Positions 21,318-30,636 of a stretch of DNA of 33,162 bases are shown in pieces. Numbering within the stretch: the first letter of the stretch is position 1; every line of letters starts with the position of its first letter. Origin of the DNA: Paludibacteraceae bacterium (GTDB lineage Bacteria; Bacteroidota; Bacteroidia; Bacteroidales; Paludibacteraceae). Location: positions 1 through 33,162 of the forward strand of contig JAEDNI010000020.1 in NCBI GenBank assembly GCA_016302585.1, read 5' to 3'. The notes beneath the pieces are model-generated. The model was not told the origin of the DNA, did no database searches, and worked only from the letters and a program-made list of their open reading frames with translations. The translations under genes and the position numbers were made by a program.

Positions 21318-23138
21318 TTAGAAGCGATAGGTAGCTCCTAAGAGGAAGTTAATACCTTGCGAGCGATAGCCGTAGTAGATCTCGTTCTTCCGATGCAACC
21401 AGTTATTGAGTTGGAAGAAGAGGGTGAGGTTCGGTTGCGGTTCTGGACGCAGGGCGTTGTTATTGGTTTTGCATTTCGTGCTCTCGTTCTTCACCTTACC
21501 TACCCACATATCGTACTGCAGACCTAAGTTCAGGTCGATGGTCGGGGCGAGCCAGTGTTCACCGTCGGTGGCCAAAGCCAGACGTTTTCCGGCGAAGTGG
21601 TTATCGGAATAAAGCGACCAATTCTTGTTGATCCTGCCGTCGATACGCAGACCCAGTTCCCAGTTGGGACGGTCATAAACGGTGGTATCGCCTTTCCAGA
21701 TATAGTAATCGCCGTGCAGGTTCACGCGCACGAGGTCCTGGTAGTGGTAGTTGAGCTGACCGCCGATCTTACCGCGCTGGTAGTTATCCGCATGGACATG
21801 GATGAAATCTCCTGCCATAAGGGGCTTATTCAGCGGCGCGTAATTGGTAGTGTCATCGGCCGTAGCGATCCAGAAGTCCTCATACATCATATAAGCGTAT
21901 CCGCCGTGTATTTCGATGAGCACATCGCGATGCGGACGAATATGGAAGCCGAGTTCGGCATCCACCGGGGTATAGGGTGCACACGGACGGATGATACCGG
22001 CGTGAATCATACTATAGCGGTTCTCCTCCATGTAGCTCTGCAGCGAGCCGAAACCGAGAGAGCCTTTGATATCCGCATAGATGGTCAGCCATTGTTTAGC
22101 AATTTGGGCCTCCAAGTTGATATGCGGCGAGGGCGCAAAGCTGACGTTCTCGGTCTTGGATAGGATCTGATGACCTTTCCCGATATTGAGGTCGAAGTTC
22201 ACTCCCACATGTACGCGCAGGCGCGTTCCTTCATAAGCATAATAAGGTTCAATCCGGAAGTTATGACGGCTCTTTTGGTAGAGCGAGTTCGGAATACCGA
22301 GGGCATCGTTGAGTTGCAGGAAGTTATTCTGCACATAGAGTTGCGCTCCTACATGGTGCTCGGCGCTATGCCAGTCGAACGATCCTTTCGTGCGCAGCTG
22401 ATGCTCGGAAACGGCTCCTGCTTTCGCAAAGAGCATATAGCCCGTCTGCACCTGGTACTGCACGTCTTGTTTGGCGTTCGCTTTCACACCCAGATAGACC
22501 TCAGCGGTCCACAGCGAAGTCTTATCTTTGTCCCCTATGGTATAGGGCTTCGGATAAGCTTCGTCGTTCTTTGCCCACATGCCGAAGGTCTGGCTGTAGT
22601 CGTAGAAATGGCCGTACTTATGATAGAAGATATTGCCTCCGCTCAGGCCGAAATAGAGGTCGCATTTCGAGTAGGTATGCGTGAAGTTAAGGCCCACTTT
22701 AGTCTTACTGAGTGCGGCCAAACCCCATTCGGCACGATGGTGCGCATAGACATCAAGAATAGAGTTCTTGGTATCATCCAGGTGGTATCCGAAATCCAAG
22801 AGTGTGTTCGGGTGCCCCAGGGCACCGCGGATATATCCGTTGTACTTACGTCCCAGTTCAAAACGCGTAGGCTGGGAGAGCAGCGGATTAAAAGTTGCTT
22901 GCGGCGTCACCTCCGCAGTGAAATCGGAATAATGCACCTGCGAAGACTCTATCTTAGTCTCCACAACAGCCGGCTTCGTAGCAATTTTTCCTGCGGCTTG
23001 AATTACCGGTTGAAAATCGCGTTCTACGGTCACAGAGCGGTGGAGGGCACTGTCTTGTTGTGCGAACAGGGTACCGCTCAGCAGCAGGGCTAAGCCGCTT
23101 AGGGCGATGCGTATATTGTTTATCGTATTACTCTTCAT
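21318..23138 (-). CDS. Outer-membrane beta-barrel protein partnered with a TPR protein
   Basis: 606 aa with a signal peptide (residues about 1-26, ending LFAQ). The mature N-terminus has SVTVERDFQPVIQAAGKIAT followed by a Lys/Val/Pro-rich linker, a pattern I associate with Bacteroidota barrel proteins encoded beside large TPR proteins. The remainder is rich in alternating amphipathic strands: RFELGRKYNGYIRGALGHPN, KVGLNFTHTYSKCDLYFGLS, WTAEVYLGVKANAKQDVQYQ. It ends with GINFLLGATYRF, whose terminal Phe is the usual insertion signal for outer-membrane barrels. It is not a classical TonB-dependent receptor: no plug domain is apparent. Its start overlaps the TPR gene's end by 11 bp, so translation is coupled. 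Function unknown. Confidence 0.8.
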   Translation of the reverse strand: MKSNTINNIRIALSGLALLLSGTLFAQQDSALHRSVTVERDFQPVIQAAGKIATKPAVVETKIESSQVHYSDFTAEVTPQATFNPLLSQPTRFELGRKYNGYIRGALGHPNTLLDFGYHLDDTKNSILDVYAHHRAEWGLAALSKTKVGLNFTHTYSKCDLYFGLSGGNIFYHKYGHFYDYSQTFGMWAKNDEAYPKPYTIGDKDKTSLWTAEVYLGVKANAKQDVQYQVQTGYMLFAKAGAVSEHQLRTKGSFDWHSAEHHVGAQLYVQNNFLQLNDALGIPNSLYQKSRHNFRIEPYYAYEGTRLRVHVGVNFDLNIGKGHQILSKTENVSFAPSPHINLEAQIAKQWLTIYADIKGSLGFGSLQSYMEENRYSMIHAGIIRPCAPYTPVDAELGFHIRPHRDVLIEIHGGYAYMMYEDFWIATADDTTNYAPLNKPLMAGDFIHVHADNYQRGKIGGQLNYHYQDLVRVNLHGDYYIWKGDTTVYDRPNWELGLRIDGRINKNWSLYSDNHFAGKRLALATDGEHWLAPTIDLNLGLQYDMWVGKVKNESTKCKTNNNALRPEPQPNLTLFFQLNNWLHRKNEIYYGYRSQGINFLLGATYRF

Positions 23139-26064
23139 CTTCCACTTCCTCCTTTACTACGGGTTTTTCCAATTGATCCAATTCCTTCAGGCGGTTCGCC
23201 AGAAGCGAATGAATACCGTCGGTCTTATTGAGGTAATTCTGCTGTAATACAAGCAGATACTGGCGTGCCTGGAAGTACTCGCCTCGCTCGCGGTTGATAT
23301 CGCTTAAGAGGATGAGTGCGCGCGCTAACCAGAACTGCTGTTGGGTGTTCATTTGGGTGAACTCCATGATTTGCGCTTCAGCGGTATCCAGGTCTTTGAG
23401 TTCGAAATAGCTCTGCGCCAGCAGGTATTTGGCTTCGGCTCCCTGCGCTGTACGAACTTCTTTGCTCAGCGTCGTCAGGTCGGGTTGGGCGTTCTTCCAT
23501 TGGTTCAAACCGATGTACGCTTTCGCGCGTCCGTAGAGTGCTTCGATGCGCATGTCATCGCTGATGGGTTGGTCGCCGAGTATCATATCTGCAACGTCAA
23601 TGACGGCCTGATGACGGCCCAGCGCCTGGCTGCAACGTAAGATACCCAAGCGGGCTATGAGCGTGTTCTCGCGACTGGAAGCCAGTGCCTGCAAGCGATA
23701 GAAGCCTTCGAGGGCGCAACTGAAATCGCCTTTGTCGTAGCAAATCTCTGCCACGCGGGTAGCAGCCTCCTCCTGATAAGGATTAGCATTCATCTCCGCC
23801 AGGATCGCATACTGCGCCAGGGCTTCGCTGTTCTTGCCGAGACGGTAATACGAGTCAGCCAAGTAATAACGCGCGGTAGTGCAATAACGACCGCCGGAGC
23901 AGTACTGGGTGATATAATTCGACAGCGCCACCGTAGCTTTCTGATACGCCGCCTGCATATACTGCATTTCAGCCGCGGCATACATCAGCGAGTCCTCCTG
24001 CGTGATGACGTTCATATCCATCTTCGCCAGCTGTTTAGTGAAGTTCACATACTCGCCGACATTGTCGGTCTCCACATACAGTGCCTGCAGGGCATCGAGG
24101 GCGGTGTAGGCCTCTTCGGTAGCCGGATATTTCTCGATAGTCTGCCTGTACGCCGCAATAGCCTGGTCGTTCAGCTGCAGGTTTCGATAGAGCATCGCGC
24201 GTTCCAGAGAAGCTTTTCGGGCCAAGGTGGAGTGCGGATAGGTAGCCAAGAGCTGTTCGTACGTGACGATAGCACCTCTTTCGTCCTCTAACTGCAACTG
24301 CGCACGCGCGGTCTCATACACGCCGTCGTCAGCATAGTCTGACTTCGGATAGCGCGTTGTCAGTTCACGCATCACGCTGATCTTCTCCGCATATTTATGT
24401 TGCAGCCCCAGGGCATATCCGCGCTGGAAGAGCGCATAGTCTGCGCCGGAGGCCTGCAGGTTGCTTACTTGCGAATAATAGGAGATGGCCTGGGGGAATT
24501 GGCGTGCATTGAAATAGCAGTCACCTATTCGGTTCAACGCATCGGCATAAGTCGGTTCGGTAGCCAGCGCCACATCGAGATATGAGGAGAAGACCTCCTG
24601 CGCATTGGCGTATTGTTGCTGCGAGAAATAGCAGTAGCCTTGCAGGTAACGGGCGATGGCGTAGTTACTCGACTGCCGCGCATCGGGACGCAGGAAGAAG
24701 GCTTTCAGGTCCTTCTCGCAAGCCGCATAGTTACGCAAACGATAGGCAGCCTCGGCGCGTACGTAGTACGCCTCTGTGGTATACTCCGAAGCGTCCTCCG
24801 TATGGTTGATCACTTCGCTCATCCATTCGATGGCCTGCTGCATCTTACCCTGCAGGAAATTATCCGCACCCAGTTGATAGCGCAGATACTGCTTGGTTTT
24901 CAGCATCTTAGGCGTCGGTTTATCGATGGAATCCAACACGGCGATAGCGGCTGCGTAGTTCTTACTCTGCATGAGCGCATCGCTCAGCAACTGATAGACC
25001 TTGCTCTCGTATTTGGAGTTCGGGAACTGGTGCAGGAAGTCGTTGAAAGCCCGCACGGACTCACCCAGCGCGCTGGACGACTCGTAGGTGCAGAGCGTGT
25101 AATTATACGCCGCCTCTTCCTGCACAGCGGGTGTCAGACCATAGGATGCTGCGGCTTGGAACGACAACTTCGCCTGTTCGGGCATCGCCATCTCCACGTA
25201 CGCGTTACCCATCGTCAGGCAGGCAGCCTCGGAGATCGTGTCTTTCTCCTGCTTCACCTGCTTGAGGTACTTCACCGCGTCTTCGTATTCGCCTAACTTG
25301 TATGCCGCTACACCCAGCATGAAGATATCATTGCGCAGCAACTCTTCTTTGTTCTCCGTTGCTGCTTTATGATACTGCTGCAAGTGCGTAGTTGCCTGTT
25401 TATAATCGCCCTTCAGGTAATACGACTCACCTAAGATACGATGTAACTCGCTGTTATTCAGCGCTTCGGGATGTTCGCGCAACAGCGTCTCGGCACGCGT
25501 AACAGCCTCTTCATGATGTCCCAAAGCGTACTCGATCTGCACGATGTAGTAGGGTACGGTCTTGCTGTACGCCGGTTCGTTCTCCAGTTTTTTGAATACC
25601 GGCAGCGCTTGCTCGTATTTCTGCTCTTTATAGAGACAGTAACCGTAGTAATAGGTGCCATGGGTGGCATAGCGCGTGTCCGATTTGCTGAGTTGACCGA
25701 AGTAGATCGAAGCCTTGTGATAGTCCTGCTGCATGAGGTAAGCGTAGCCTCGATAGAAGGTGTAGTCCAACTGATGTGGACGTGTCAGTGCCTTCAGGTC
25801 GATGGACTCCAGGGTCTTCAGGCCTTGTTTATTCTGCCCTTTCTCCACCTGCAGCACACCTTGCATGAACTTCACTTCGTCCGCAAAAGTGGTGTATGGG
25901 AAGGCTTGCAGATAGGCCTTCAGATCCTTCGCCAACTGCTTGTCGCGCACCTCAAAACGGGCTGCTAAAGCATTGTAGCGCTGTTCCATCTCTGTGGTCT
26001 GAGCCCAACTGCTCAGGCTCATAACACACAGAAATACAATGATATAATTACGAATAGACGTCAT
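23128..26064 (-). CDS. Exported TPR-repeat protein
   Basis: 978 aa. A signal peptide (about residues 1-21, ending LSSWA) directs it to the periplasm. The rest is a long superhelix of tetratricopeptide repeats. Examples are AYLMQQDYHKASIYFGQLSK, YYGYCLYKEQKYEQALPVFK, RILGESYYLKGDYKQATTHL, RIGDCYFNARQFPQAISYYS and YLADSYYRLGKNSEALAQYA, spaced by about 34 residues or multiples. The C-terminus is acidic (VVKEEVEDEE). Such proteins act as protein-protein scaffolds; pairing with the coupled outer-membrane barrel suggests an envelope complex. Only 9 nt separate it from potD upstream, so it belongs by position to the polyamine transport transcript, an unexpected companion. Confidence 0.85.
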   Translation of the reverse strand: MTSIRNYIIVFLCVMSLSSWAQTTEMEQRYNALAARFEVRDKQLAKDLKAYLQAFPYTTFADEVKFMQGVLQVEKGQNKQGLKTLESIDLKALTRPHQLDYTFYRGYAYLMQQDYHKASIYFGQLSKSDTRYATHGTYYYGYCLYKEQKYEQALPVFKKLENEPAYSKTVPYYIVQIEYALGHHEEAVTRAETLLREHPEALNNSELHRILGESYYLKGDYKQATTHLQQYHKAATENKEELLRNDIFMLGVAAYKLGEYEDAVKYLKQVKQEKDTISEAACLTMGNAYVEMAMPEQAKLSFQAAASYGLTPAVQEEAAYNYTLCTYESSSALGESVRAFNDFLHQFPNSKYESKVYQLLSDALMQSKNYAAAIAVLDSIDKPTPKMLKTKQYLRYQLGADNFLQGKMQQAIEWMSEVINHTEDASEYTTEAYYVRAEAAYRLRNYAACEKDLKAFFLRPDARQSSNYAIARYLQGYCYFSQQQYANAQEVFSSYLDVALATEPTYADALNRIGDCYFNARQFPQAISYYSQVSNLQASGADYALFQRGYALGLQHKYAEKISVMRELTTRYPKSDYADDGVYETARAQLQLEDERGAIVTYEQLLATYPHSTLARKASLERAMLYRNLQLNDQAIAAYRQTIEKYPATEEAYTALDALQALYVETDNVGEYVNFTKQLAKMDMNVITQEDSLMYAAAEMQYMQAAYQKATVALSNYITQYCSGGRYCTTARYYLADSYYRLGKNSEALAQYAILAEMNANPYQEEAATRVAEICYDKGDFSCALEGFYRLQALASSRENTLIARLGILRCSQALGRHQAVIDVADMILGDQPISDDMRIEALYGRAKAYIGLNQWKNAQPDLTTLSKEVRTAQGAEAKYLLAQSYFELKDLDTAEAQIMEFTQMNTQQQFWLARALILLSDINRERGEYFQARQYLLVLQQNYLNKTDGIHSLLANRLKELDQLEKPVVKEEVEDEE

Positions 26065-26073
26065 TTCGTTGGT

Positions 26074-27387
26074 TTATCTTCTTGCACGATTTTTGCGTTG
26101 CATCTTCTGCTTTTGGCGGTTACTCATGGCTTTCCAAACAGCGAACACGAGGATGATCAGTACGACGATGCCGATGATAGCAATCATGACCGGACTGAGG
26201 TTGTCGCCTTTGACGCGGTTCCACATCTTCACGAGTTCTTCGTTCATATCGCCTGCGTCATGCATCAAAGCACAGCGGTCGATGGTGGTTTTGTCTGCGT
26301 AGAAGACAGGGTTCGCATGAACTTCCGTAGCCTCTTCGCCGAAGAAATAGCTCAGATCCAGTGCTTCCGGCCATTCCTCTTCGTCGTTCGCCCATTCGAG
26401 GATCTCCGGTGTAGCGATGACGGACACATATCCGATATAGTCCATGTTCTTGATGGCGTTCTCCGGGATACACATGTAGTTGATCCACCAGGTAGCGGCT
26501 TTGGTATTGACAGCATAAGCCGGGATACACCACCCGTCAAACCATACGTTCGACCCCTCGTCAGGCACGATATATTGCAGTTCAACGCCGTTCTCTTCCG
26601 CCTCGTCGATAGCAAATTGCGCATCACCGGACCAGCTGAGGTTCATCCAGGCTTTACCCTTGGTCATCTCCTCTTTTCCGAAGTCCACTTCCCAGCCGGC
26701 GAAGTTATCTTTGGCGGCCGTGAGGATCTCCTCGACGCGTGCGATACGCTCCGGGGTGATGGTTTTGACCAAGTCGTCACGGGTCACTTCGCCGCGCGCT
26801 ATCTCATCGCGATAAGCGTACAGCACAACAACCGAATAGACATCGCGGAAAGCATCCTTCATGTAGATCTGGCCTTTGAATTTCGGGTCCAGAAGCGCAC
26901 CCCAGGTATGCAGGTCCTCGCCATTCACGTGCTCGGGGTTATAGATGAAACCGGTCGTACCCCACATATACCCAACGGTGTAGTCGCTCACGGTCTCTGT
27001 ATCCGACATCTGGGCGAACTTGTCTACTGCGAAGGGGGCTACATTGTCGAAGTAACGTTGCTCTTCGGGAATGCTGGCCTTGTCGATTTTCTTCAACAGG
27101 TTCGCTTTGAGCATTCGCTCGATGATGTACTCGGAGGGACAGATTACGTCGTAGTCCTCGTGACCTACTTCGATCTCGGTTAACATCGATTCATTGATGT
27201 CGAAGGTCTGGTAGATTACTTCTACCTCCTCGCCGGTCATCTCTTTGTACCAAGCGGGGAAGCCGTTAAGTACGTTTTCGTCAATGTAATCGGCCCAGTT
27301 ATACACTTTCAGTGTATGTGCGCGGTCGGCCGCAAAACTGCCCATTGCAAACAGGGCAACAAGCATAAAAGAAAGAATCTTTTTCAT
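26074..27387 (-). CDS. potD: Spermidine/putrescine-binding protein PotD with C-terminal membrane anchor
   Basis: 437 aa. A signal peptide (MKKILSFMLVALFAMGSFAA) is followed by the PotD-type extracellular solute-binding fold. Key segments are LKVYNWADYIDENVLNGFPA, YDVICPSEYIIERMLKANLL, VGYMWGTTGFIYNPEHV, MNLSWSGDAQFAIDEAEENG and TWWINYMCIPENAI. The Asp/Glu/Trp-rich binding-site pattern matches polyamine binders. The C-terminal ~40 residues are unusual: a transmembrane helix (about 396-418, MIAIIGIVVLIILVFAVW) plus a strongly basic tail ending KNRARR. This would tether the protein to the inner membrane from the periplasmic side, in place of the lipid anchor or free form of other bacteria. It follows potC, with a heptamer array between them. 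Confidence 0.92.
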   Translation of the reverse strand: MKKILSFMLVALFAMGSFAADRAHTLKVYNWADYIDENVLNGFPAWYKEMTGEEVEVIYQTFDINESMLTEIEVGHEDYDVICPSEYIIERMLKANLLKKIDKASIPEEQRYFDNVAPFAVDKFAQMSDTETVSDYTVGYMWGTTGFIYNPEHVNGEDLHTWGALLDPKFKGQIYMKDAFRDVYSVVVLYAYRDEIARGEVTRDDLVKTITPERIARVEEILTAAKDNFAGWEVDFGKEEMTKGKAWMNLSWSGDAQFAIDEAEENGVELQYIVPDEGSNVWFDGWCIPAYAVNTKAATWWINYMCIPENAIKNMDYIGYVSVIATPEILEWANDEEEWPEALDLSYFFGEEATEVHANPVFYADKTTIDRCALMHDAGDMNEELVKMWNRVKGDNLSPVMIAIIGIVVLIILVFAVWKAMSNRQKQKMQRKNRARR

Positions 27388-27401
27388 TTTTTGTATCGTT
27401 A

Positions 27402-27436
27402 AACATTAAACTTTAAACTCTCAACTCTCAACTTTT
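27402..27436. repeat. Heptamer array at the potC-potD junction
   Basis: Units AACATTA, AACTTTA, AACTCTC, AACTCTC, AACTTTT. The potC stop codon (27428-27430) lies inside. The core is the same as in the array at the smpB/radical SAM junction, so both smpB and potC end with AGT-TGA. Confidence 0.88.
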
Positions 27437-28351
27437 CTTTGCTTGCCGTGCGGCGCGCCAGTTGATGATAATTAGCAGCACGAGCATCGTCAGGAAGATA
27501 AGCGAGAACAGCGGTCGCAGTTCCGGCGTCAAACCGCCCTTACGCGCGTCCGCGTAAATAAAGGTACTGAGTGTATTCAGTCCGCTACTTCCTTTGGTGA
27601 AGAACGTCACGCCGAAGTCGTCGATACTGAGGGTGATACTGAGGATAAATCCGCTCAGCATACCCGGCCACAGTTCCGGCATCATCACTTTGCGCAGCGC
27701 CTGGAAGGGTGTCGCACCCAAGTCCAAGGCCGCCTCGTAGATATTCGGGTTCATCTTCGTGAGTCGGGGCATCACGCTCAGCACCACGTACGGCGTACAG
27801 AACACCACATGCGCGATGATGACGGTCGTCAGACCGCGACTGATACCCAGGAACACGAACAGCAGGAACAATGAGATGCCCGTCAGGATATCCGGGTTGA
27901 TCATCGGCACGCTGTTCAGCAGTTGGATCGCACGGCGGCTCCGTTGACGCATGTTGTAGATGCCGATGGCCGCCAGTGTTCCCAATAAGGTGGCGAACGT
28001 AGCGGCAATAACGGCGATGATCAGCGTGTACAGCAGCGCTTGGTACATATCCGGGTTCACCTGCACTTGCGCCACACGGTCGTACCCCGAGAACAAGTTC
28101 TCGTACAGACCGAACGTGAAGCCCGTCCAGTTACCCAATACCTTGCTTCGCGTGAACGAGAAGAAGATGATCAGCACGATCGGCGCGTACAGTAGCACGA
28201 TCAGGAACCAAAGATACGACTGCGAAAGGATACGTCGCGTCGTCAAGTTACGGTCCCGTTTCTTCGCTTCTATCTGAGCAGAGCTCATGGCATTTTTCGG
28301 AGTGCTGGCAAGCACCTCTTGACTCTTGACTCTTGACTCTTGACTCATCAT
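27428..28351 (-). CDS. potC: Spermidine/putrescine ABC transporter permease PotC
   Basis: 307 aa. Inner-membrane permease of the polyamine importer. About six transmembrane helices are present, e.g. SYLWFLIVLLYAPIVLIIFF and ALLYTLIIAVIAATFATLLG. The EAA loop that contacts PotA reads EAALDLGATPFQALRKVMMP, a canonical match. The N-terminus is unusual: MMSQESRVKSQEVLAST is written by four AGTCAAG heptamers, giving a ~40-residue cytosolic extension. An internal ATG at 28288 (MSSAQIEAKKRDRN) would give the more ordinary start. The first ATG overlaps the potB stop by 4 bp (ATGA), favouring it as the coupled start. Confidence 0.93.
   Translation of the reverse strand: MMSQESRVKSQEVLASTPKNAMSSAQIEAKKRDRNLTTRRILSQSYLWFLIVLLYAPIVLIIFFSFTRSKVLGNWTGFTFGLYENLFSGYDRVAQVQVNPDMYQALLYTLIIAVIAATFATLLGTLAAIGIYNMRQRSRRAIQLLNSVPMINPDILTGISLFLLFVFLGISRGLTTVIIAHVVFCTPYVVLSVMPRLTKMNPNIYEAALDLGATPFQALRKVMMPELWPGMLSGFILSITLSIDDFGVTFFTKGSSGLNTLSTFIYADARKGGLTPELRPLFSLIFLTMLVLLIIINWRAARQAKKS
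28318..28345. repeat. Four exact heptamers at the 5' end of potC
   Basis: CTTGACT repeated four times without change (AGTCAAG on the coding strand), immediately after the ATG-ATG start. Gain or loss of one unit would shift the reading frame of the first start. Confidence 0.92.
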
Positions 28352-29145
28352 AGCACACTCTGAGCCTCCTGCTCGTCATTGTTTCCGAAGAAACTGGATA
28401 AACCGATAATCAGCAGCAGTACCAGCGACAGCGCTGCGCCGTAGTTCCACATTTGCAGACCGCCTTCGCCGAACGCACGTTGAATCAACGATCCGAACAA
28501 CGTGATCTTATTGCGGGTCAGCAACTCCGAGATAGCGAAGGTCGAGACGGTCGGCATAAAGACCATCACCACACCGCTGTAAATACCTGATTTAGAGAGC
28601 GGTAAGATTACTTTTGTAAATACCTCCCGACGGTTGGCGCCCAAGTCATACGCCGCCTCGATGAGCGAGTGGTCCATCTTCTGAAGCGTATTGTAAATCG
28701 GGTAGATCATAAACGGCAGGAAGTCGTAACACATACCGTACAGCAGTGCGCCTTCTCCCAGCGGGATAGAGAACATATTGAACAGTTCCACGGTAGCCAG
28801 TGTACGCAGCAGGAAGTTAATCCACATCGGCAGGATGAACAGCATTGACATCACAACCGGCGTCTTCAACTCCGCTGTCGCCATGATATACGCCGCCGGA
28901 TAGCCCAGCAGCAGACAGATCACGGTGGTCAGAATAGCAATTGCTATCGAATAGATAAAGGTGTTCACCGCCTCGCTGGTCGTGAAAAACTGCACGAAGT
29001 TATGCAGCGTGAAGTCGCCGCCCGGCGTGGTGAACGCATAGACTACGATCAGCAGTAGCGGCAGCACTACAAACAGCACCAGGAACAGCACGTACGGCCA
29101 GGCCCAGGTGTGACGGGAAGAGGCTATTTGAAGAAACTTTTTCAT
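28348..29145 (-). CDS. potB: Spermidine/putrescine ABC transporter permease PotB
   Basis: 265 aa. Partner permease of PotC. Six or so transmembrane helices can be seen, starting with WPYVLFLVLFVVLPLLLIVV. The EAA loop is EAAYDLGANRREVFTKVILP. It also has FVLPMWINFLL-like helix text (MLFILPMWINFLLRTLATVE), typical of PotB. It overlaps potA upstream (29142-29145, ATGA) and potC downstream (28348-28351), so potA-potB-potC are translationally coupled. Confidence 0.94.
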   Translation of the reverse strand: MKKFLQIASSRHTWAWPYVLFLVLFVVLPLLLIVVYAFTTPGGDFTLHNFVQFFTTSEAVNTFIYSIAIAILTTVICLLLGYPAAYIMATAELKTPVVMSMLFILPMWINFLLRTLATVELFNMFSIPLGEGALLYGMCYDFLPFMIYPIYNTLQKMDHSLIEAAYDLGANRREVFTKVILPLSKSGIYSGVVMVFMPTVSTFAISELLTRNKITLFGSLIQRAFGEGGLQMWNYGAALSLVLLLIIGLSSFFGNNDEQEAQSVL

Positions 29146-30608
29146 TGTTGCTCTTCCAGTTTATCGATGTAAATCTTGTTTTTCGGAATGACGATACCTA
29201 CGCGGTCGCCGTCGTCCCATACATCGTTCGTATTCACATAAAGGTCATAACCCTCATCGGTGCGAATTGTCAGTTGATAGTGGTTTCCCTTATAGAGGAT
29301 GAAATGTACATCGCCGGCAATGAATCCGTCTTCCTCGTGGTCCTGCAAGTCGATGTCGCGGAAACCGACCCGAACTTGTACCCGATCACCCGGTTCAAAA
29401 CCTTCCAAAGCCTTCTCTTCCACTTCCCAGTCCGCATCCATGAAACGCACCTTACCGTTCTTCAGCACTTCGCCCTCCAGATAATTCCAGATATAGTGCT
29501 CTTTCTTCATGATTTGGATATCTTCGGGTTTCACGAGCATGCCCACTTCCGTGCCGGGCAGGAACTCATGGTAGTCCTGCACCATAAACTCATAGCCGTT
29601 CGCGGTCTTGACGGTCATCTCGTAATGGACGCCTTTGAAGATGCAGCTGGTCACCTCTCCGTACCATTTCGTGAACTTACCCTTCGGCACGCGGTCTTCT
29701 GCATCATCCTCTTCCTGTCCGACGATCTTACCGCGCTTCTCATCTTCTTTGCGCCAGATATAGATATCCTCGGGCCGAATGACCACATCCACCGGGTTGT
29801 TCTCGCCGAAACCTTCGTCGATACAGTCGAATTCCTGATCGTTGAACAGCACTCTACGGTCGCGGATCATCGTACCGGAAAGGATGTTACTCTCTCCGAT
29901 GAAATCGGCTACGAAGCAGTTCTGCGGCTCATTATAAATATCAGTAGGAGTACCGATTTGTTGAATTTTTCCTTCACTCATCACGACCACGCGGTCCGAA
30001 AGGGTCAAGGCCTCTTCCTGATCGTGCGTGACGTAGATAAAGGTGATACCGAGTTTCTTATGCATCTCCTTGAGCTCTAACTGCATGTCCTTACGCATCT
30101 TCAAGTCCAGCGCCGCCAAAGGTTCGTCCAGCAACAGCACTTCCGGCTGGTTGACGATAGCGCGCGCGATGGCTACACGTTGCTGCTGACCACCGGAGAG
30201 CGAGTCCACATTACGGAACTCATAGTCACTCATACCTACGGTCTTCAGCGCCTGTTTGACGCGTTTCATGATCGTGTCTGCGTCCAGTTTTTTCAGTTTC
30301 AAACCAAACGCCACATTATCATACACATTTAAATGGGGGAAAAGGGCATACTTCTGGAACACTGTGTTCACAGGACGTTTGTGCGGCGGGGTCTGTGTGA
30401 TGTCTTCGCCTTTCAGCAGGATATCACCCTCTGACGCTACTTGAAAACCCGCGATACAACGCAACAACGTCGTCTTGCCGCAGCCCGAAGGACCTAAGAT
30501 CGTGACGAATTCACCTTTCTTCACCTGAAGGCTCACGTCATTCAATGCAAACTTACCATCCTCGAATTGCTTCGATACGTGGTTTACCTCGATAATAAAT
30601 TTTTCCAT
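29142..30608 (-). CDS. potA: Spermidine/putrescine ABC transporter ATPase PotA
   Basis: 488 aa from ATG 30608; a TTG nine codons upstream is a less likely start. The ABC domain is complete: Walker A GPSGCGKTT (39-47), Q-loop in VFQKYALFPHLNVYDNVAFG, signature LSGGQQQR (137-144), Walker B VLLLDEPLAALD, and the switch His in IYVTHDQEEAL. After about residue 240 the regulatory part is longer than in E. coli PotA (378 aa). It holds one TOBE-like unit (FTKWYGEVTSCIFKGVHYEM ... GMLVKPEDIQIM) and a second similar one (VHFILYKGNHYQLTIRTDEG ... VGIVIPKNKIYI). It is the first gene of the polyamine operon, with the promoter at 30770-30802. Confidence 0.95.
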   Translation of the reverse strand: MEKFIIEVNHVSKQFEDGKFALNDVSLQVKKGEFVTILGPSGCGKTTLLRCIAGFQVASEGDILLKGEDITQTPPHKRPVNTVFQKYALFPHLNVYDNVAFGLKLKKLDADTIMKRVKQALKTVGMSDYEFRNVDSLSGGQQQRVAIARAIVNQPEVLLLDEPLAALDLKMRKDMQLELKEMHKKLGITFIYVTHDQEEALTLSDRVVVMSEGKIQQIGTPTDIYNEPQNCFVADFIGESNILSGTMIRDRRVLFNDQEFDCIDEGFGENNPVDVVIRPEDIYIWRKEDEKRGKIVGQEEDDAEDRVPKGKFTKWYGEVTSCIFKGVHYEMTVKTANGYEFMVQDYHEFLPGTEVGMLVKPEDIQIMKKEHYIWNYLEGEVLKNGKVRFMDADWEVEEKALEGFEPGDRVQVRVGFRDIDLQDHEEDGFIAGDVHFILYKGNHYQLTIRTDEGYDLYVNTNDVWDDGDRVGIVIPKNKIYIDKLEEQQ

Positions 30609-30636
30609 TTCTTCAACAAACTCTTGTTTTGTCAAG

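Noticed and set aside
26098..27183. 361-codon plus-strand frame opposite potD
   Set aside because: Antisense shadow; the potD frame has signal peptide, family motifs and operon context.
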